DNA of 7,796 nt from Micavibrio aeruginosavorus. Lineage in GTDB: Bacteria > Pseudomonadota > Alphaproteobacteria > Micavibrionales > Micavibrionaceae. This document shows positions 6,645-7,796 of this stretch, piece after piece. Positions within the stretch are counted from its first letter, which is position 1. Each line of letters begins with the position of its first letter. The stretch is taken from positions 1 to 7,796 of the forward strand of contig QFQB01000090.1 in the NCBI GenBank assembly GCA_003241475.1, written 5' to 3'. Below the pieces are notes generated by a model. That model was given only the letters and a program-made list of their open reading frames with translations. It searched no databases and was not told where the DNA came from. Both the position numbers and the translations under genes were made by a program.

Positions 6645-7282
6645 AAGCGGAACGAGACGCCCGCGCCGACAATCCACGGATCGAGATCGACATCCGCGCG
6701 CACCGGCGTACCGCCAGCATTCACCTTGGCATCGACATCGAGGAAGAGCTTTTTCACATCGAGGTTCAGGCCCCAGTTTTCGTTCATCCAGATGTCCGCT
6801 CCCGCCTGCAATGCCCAGCCGAAACCGCCTTCGACATCGAGATCATCGAAGCCTGTGCCGCTTTCCTCGCCATAGAAGTATGAATAATTCACGCCTGCGC
6901 CGACATAGGGGCTGAACGTGCTATCCGGTGTAAAGTGATATTGTAGCGTGACTGTCGGCGGCAAAATCCATGTGTCGCCGATATCCGCATCGCCCGTGTA
7001 GGTCAGCTTGTGCTGCGCCGTTGCGGCAATCGCCTCAAGCGCGATATGTGGGGTAATGAAATATGTGAGGTCGAGTTCCGGCGTGACCGCATCGCCAACG
7101 CTGGCATCGCCGCCAATATTCACATCCGAGTCTTCATCGGGCAAAACGCCGAGAACGCGGGCGCGGATTTGAAAGCGTTCTTTGGAAACCCAGCTATCGC
7201 CCAGATCGCGCGCCTGTGCAGGGATCGCCGCGAGTATGCCGGTCGTTGTGATGAGAGAGAGAAGGAAAATATTTTTGGTCAT
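6641..7282 (-). CDS. ompW: OmpW-family outer membrane protein
   Basis: This 213-aa protein has a clear Sec signal peptide: N-terminal Lys, a hydrophobic core and an AQA cleavage site after residue 24. The mature part, about 189 aa, should form the eight-stranded OmpW beta-barrel, a channel for small hydrophobic compounds. Family hallmarks are the N-terminal RARVLGVLPDEDS (40-52), the TPELDLTYFITPHIALE strands, LPPTVTLQYHF followed by FSPYVGAGVNYSYFY, NENWGLNLDVKKLF, and the terminal strand VGAGVSFRF ending in the Phe recognised by the BAM machinery. A G-rich stretch (GGGGG at 7288-7292) is the only ribosome-binding-like sequence before the ATG. The gene has its own leader with alternative hairpins and is separated from the upstream lytic transglycosylase gene by a terminator. 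The physiological ligand cannot be told from sequence. Confidence 0.93.
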   Translation of the reverse strand: MTKNIFLLSLITTTGILAAIPAQARDLGDSWVSKERFQIRARVLGVLPDEDSDVNIGGDASVGDAVTPELDLTYFITPHIALEAIAATAQHKLTYTGDADIGDTWILPPTVTLQYHFTPDSTFSPYVGAGVNYSYFYGEESGTGFDDLDVEGGFGWALQAGADIWMNENWGLNLDVKKLFLDVDAKVNAGGTPVRADVDLDPWIVGAGVSFRF

Positions 7283-7302
7283 GATGGCCCCCGTAAGTGT
7301 GT

Positions 7303-7328
7303 GACTCTGTTAGGCAGAGTCTCTGCCT
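7303..7328 (-). repeat. Overlapping alternative hairpins in the ompW leader
   Basis: Two perfect inverted repeats share one arm. AGGCAGAG-T-CTCTGCCT spans 7312-7328, and GACTCTG-TTAGG-CAGAGTC spans 7303-7321. The CAGAG at 7315-7319 can pair with either neighbour but not both. The region lies 21-46 nt upstream of the ompW start. It could be a regulator site with three half-sites or a leader RNA with two folds. The T-only loop of the larger repeat would force some pairs open in RNA, which fits a protein-binding DNA palindrome better. Confidence 0.45.
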
Positions 7329-7390
7329 CATGCGGGAGCACGTCAAGAAAACATACAACTGTAATTTAAGTTAACACCATGATATAATTG

Positions 7391-7416
7391 AAAAAATCAG
7401 GACCGTTTCAGTCCTG
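7391..7416 (-). terminator. Rho-independent terminator of the lytic transglycosylase gene
   Basis: On the minus strand, a CAGGAC/GTCCTG stem (7416-7411 with 7403-7398) has a 7-nt loop and is followed by A and six Ts (7396-7391). It starts 7 nt after the TAA at 7424-7426 and separates that gene from ompW. The 108 bp from here to the ompW ATG hold the ompW leader. A TTGACG at about 7346-7341 (minus strand) is a possible -35, but no matching -10 follows. Confidence 0.85.
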
Positions 7417-7423
7417 TCAGGCC

Positions 7424-7796
7424 TTAATCGGCCGCCGCGAACTTCACGGCGCCCTTATCGAGAGCGGCATAGCGCGCCCAGCGGCCCTGCGCCAATTCGG
7501 TCATGGATTCATTGGATTGATCGAAGCGCATGCGGTAAATCCAGTAGTTCGAAAGCACGCGTTCGACATAGGTGCGCGTTTCCGCATAAGGAATGGTTTC
7601 GATAAACAGCAACGGATCATCCATGTCCGCACGCTCGTTCTTCCATTTCTGGAGGTTGCCGGGACCCGCGTTGTAAGCGATCGCCAGCGAGAGCAGATCC
7701 TGTCCGACCAGTCCGTTGTTGAGCAGGTCTTCAACATATTTCTGACCAATGTCAAGGCTGATTTCCGGCGTCTTCAAAAGATTCTTGCCTTCGCGC
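7424..7796 (-). CDS. slt: Soluble lytic murein transglycosylase, C-terminal part (5' end cut by window)
   Basis: The frame is open to the right edge, so the TTG at 7777 is an internal codon and the gene continues beyond 7796. The visible 124 codons, including the stop, cover the second half of an SLT (goose-lysozyme-like) domain. PEISLDIGQKYVEDLL matches the segment before the hallmark AYNAGPG (nt about 7669-7689), followed by an aromatic KW. IPYAETRTYVERVLSNYWIYR matches the closing helix seen in Slt70-type enzymes. Such enzymes cleave the MurNAc-GlcNAc bond of peptidoglycan in the periplasm, forming 1,6-anhydroMurNAc. The catalytic Glu, the GLMQ motif and any signal peptide lie outside the window, so activity cannot be judged. 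A short tail (about 35 residues) ends in KFAAAD. A terminator follows at once. Confidence 0.88.
   Translation of the reverse strand, partial: REGKNLLKTPEISLDIGQKYVEDLLNNGLVGQDLLSLAIAYNAGPGNLQKWKNERADMDDPLLFIETIPYAETRTYVERVLSNYWIYRMRFDQSNESMTELAQGRWARYAALDKGAVKFAAAD

Noticed and set aside
5895..6677. A 260-codon minus-strand open frame opposite hisN
   Set aside because: It is antisense to hisN, which has all its IMPase motifs; the antisense product shows no family features or ribosome binding site.
7361..7380. TTAA-rich sequence (TTTAAGTTAAC) as a CtrA site upstream of ompW
   Set aside because: The spacing does not fit TTAA-N7-TTAA, and AT-rich intergenic DNA gives such matches easily.

Overview
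This window looks like ordinary chromosome from a moderate-GC alphaproteobacterium. The alanyl-tRNA synthetase, the HisN-type histidinol phosphatase and the OmpW-type porin read closest to alphaproteobacterial versions. I cannot place it to genus. There are seven protein genes, no RNA genes and no mobile element, and coding density is high. The genes at both ends are cut by the window edges.

Layout, left to right: (1) the 3' part of a hybrid sensor histidine kinase (+), cut at its phospho-acceptor H-box; (2) ndk, nucleoside diphosphate kinase (-), convergent with the kinase across a 17-bp gap; (3) a 261-bp divergent control region with a promoter candidate for each side, one perfect DnaA box and two short inverted repeats; (4) a GTG-started stand-alone protein (+) that I read as a RelA/SpoT-like nucleotidyltransferase with an altered guanine-binding loop; (5) a bidirectional rho-independent terminator; (6) alaS (-); (7) a 63-bp divergent gap; (8) hisN (+), whose stop codon interlocks with that of (9) ompW (-) in one palindromic CTAG; (10) an ompW leader with two mutually exclusive hairpins; (11) a terminator and the 3' end of a soluble lytic transglycosylase gene (-).

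Most of the genes are housekeeping: NTP balancing (Ndk), Ala-tRNA synthesis (AlaRS), histidine biosynthesis (HisN), peptidoglycan turnover (Slt) and outer-membrane transport (OmpW). They are mostly single transcription units in alternating orientation, with no obvious operon. The RelA/SpoT-like gene is the least conventional and the best candidate for new biology. It keeps the putative metal-binding Asp and Glu positions of alarmone synthetases but has Phe/Ala/Asn where the canonical G-loop has Tyr/Ser/His, and its promoter region is rich in symmetric elements. I see no strong evidence for a larger undescribed system.
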